DNA of 7,784 nt from Flavobacteriales bacterium (GTDB lineage: Bacteria; Bacteroidota; Bacteroidia; Flavobacteriales; Flavobacteriaceae). The notes beneath the pieces were generated by a model. That model did no database searches and was not told the DNA's origin. It saw nothing but the letters and a program-made list of their open reading frames with translations. Positions 6,942 to 7,784 of this stretch are shown piece by piece (position 1 is the first letter of the stretch; each line of letters starts with the position of its first letter). The DNA lies in NCBI GenBank assembly GCA_003229235.1, contig QIIH01000138.1, positions 1 to 7,784 of the forward strand, written 5' to 3'. A program made the translations under genes and the position numbers.

Positions 6942-7784
6942 ATGAATTACACGCTTCGGGTTACCTTATTATTCTCTTTTTTATTTACAATTTCTAGTTG
7001 TGCACAGCAAGAGATTTCTATTAATGGAGTAAGTTTTGTTGCTTCAAGAAACGAAGTAAATCAAGATCATGTATTTCCTGTTGTGAGAATTGGTGCAAAT
7101 TATGCTGCTATTATGCCATTTGGGTTTATTAGATCGTTAGATAGTCCTCAAATTATTCATAATACAGACAAACAATGGTTTGGAGAGACAAGGGCTGGCG
7201 CAAAGCAGTATATCGAACACCTTAATGCCAACAATATTAATGTGATGATTAAGCCACAGATCTGGATTTCGCATGGCGATTTTACGGGTCATATGAAGAT
7301 GAATTCTGAAGAAGATTGGAAAGCATTAGAAGTTTCGTATACAAGCTTTATAATGACTTATGCAGAGCTCGCTCAAGAAGTGAATGCTCCTATATTTTGT
7401 ATTGGCACCGAATTGGAACAATTTATTGTAAACAGACCGGACTACTGGAACGATTTAATCGTGCAAATCAAAAAAGTTTATAAAGGGAAACTTACGTATG
7501 CAGCCAATTGGGACGAATACAAACGAGTGCCGTTTTGGAAAGAATTAGATTTTATTGGCGTGGATGCTTATTTTCCTGTTTCTGAAAGTAAAACACCTAC
7601 CGTTAATGAGGTAATTGCTGGATGGCAACCTTGGAAGAAAGAAATGCTAAGTGTTAGTGAGCGTGAAGGTAAAAAAATTCTTTTTACAGAATTTGGTTAC
7701 CGCAGTGTAGATTTTACAGGTAAAGAGCCTTGGGTAAGCGATCGCAATTTAGGTCCTGTAAATATGGAAGCACAATCTAATAGT
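6942..7784 (+). CDS. GH113-type (beta-mannanase-like) glycoside hydrolase lipoprotein (C-terminus cut by window edge)
   Basis: My translation from the ATG at 6942 gives 281 residues, open to the right edge; GH113 proteins usually run to about 320-350. A lipoprotein signal is seen: hydrophobic 5-18 and lipobox ISSC with Cys20, so the protein is lipid-anchored in the periplasm or outer membrane. The TIM-barrel motifs of GH113 follow in order: VMIKPQIWISHGDF (101-114), FCIGTELEQF (152-161) with Glu157 as the expected acid/base, DFIGVDAYFPV (203-213), and LFTEFGYRS (247-255) with Glu250 as the expected nucleophile. GH113 members cleave beta-1,4-mannosidic bonds, so mannan or glucomannan is the likely substrate; specificity is not proven by sequence. 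Both catalytic acids are present, so the enzyme looks active. It sits 39 bases after the barrel gene, probably in the same transcript, and within 7 kb of a CslA-like polymer synthase. Confidence 0.85.
   Translation, partial: MNYTLRVTLLFSFLFTISSCAQQEISINGVSFVASRNEVNQDHVFPVVRIGANYAAIMPFGFIRSLDSPQIIHNTDKQWFGETRAGAKQYIEHLNANNINVMIKPQIWISHGDFTGHMKMNSEEDWKALEVSYTSFIMTYAELAQEVNAPIFCIGTELEQFIVNRPDYWNDLIVQIKKVYKGKLTYAANWDEYKRVPFWKELDFIGVDAYFPVSESKTPTVNEVIAGWQPWKKEMLSVSEREGKKILFTEFGYRSVDFTGKEPWVSDRNLGPVNMEAQSNS

Overview
The window most likely comes from a marine or environmental member of the Bacteroidota, probably Flavobacteriia. The AT-rich DNA, the near absence of Shine-Dalgarno sequences and the family content support this: MORN/YwqK-type repeat protein, DUF547 protein, outer-membrane barrel and GH113-type lipoprotein. 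This is inferred from style and family content, not from a database match. Coding density is high, no stretch over 300 bases lacks a gene, and I saw no rRNA, tRNA, CRISPR array or mobile element.

Minus strand, 5047 down to the left edge: five genes in one direction, possibly one operon. The first two are an FAD/NAD(P) oxidoreductase and, 3 bases later, a polytopic NapH/NosR-like polyferredoxin. Together they look like a pathway moving electrons from NAD(P)H into or across the inner membrane. After 46 bases come a secreted MORN-repeat protein, a dolichyl-phosphate-mannose-synthase-like family 2 glycosyltransferase, and a processive CslA/cellulose-synthase-like family 2 glycosyltransferase cut by the window edge. 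These last three overlap by 1 and 4 bases, so they are probably translationally coupled.

Plus strand, 5235 to the right edge: a secreted DUF547 protein, a predicted outer-membrane beta-barrel protein, and a lipoprotein of the GH113 (beta-mannanase) type cut by the right edge. A strong imperfect hairpin lies between the DUF547 and barrel genes. The two gene sets diverge from an AT-rich 187-base region (5048-5234) that holds short dyads but no convincing promoter pair.

Two functional themes stand out. One is redox: oxidoreductase, polyferredoxin, and a divergently encoded exported protein with a conserved cysteine pair. The other is polysaccharide: a CslA-like polymer synthase and a second glycosyltransferase on one side, and a mannanase-like lipoprotein on the other. 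Synthase and hydrolase at one locus would resemble the synthase/hydrolase pairing of bacterial cellulose operons, but with mannan-type chemistry. That link is inference. All the genes resemble known families, so any novelty lies in their combination rather than in an unrecognised protein.
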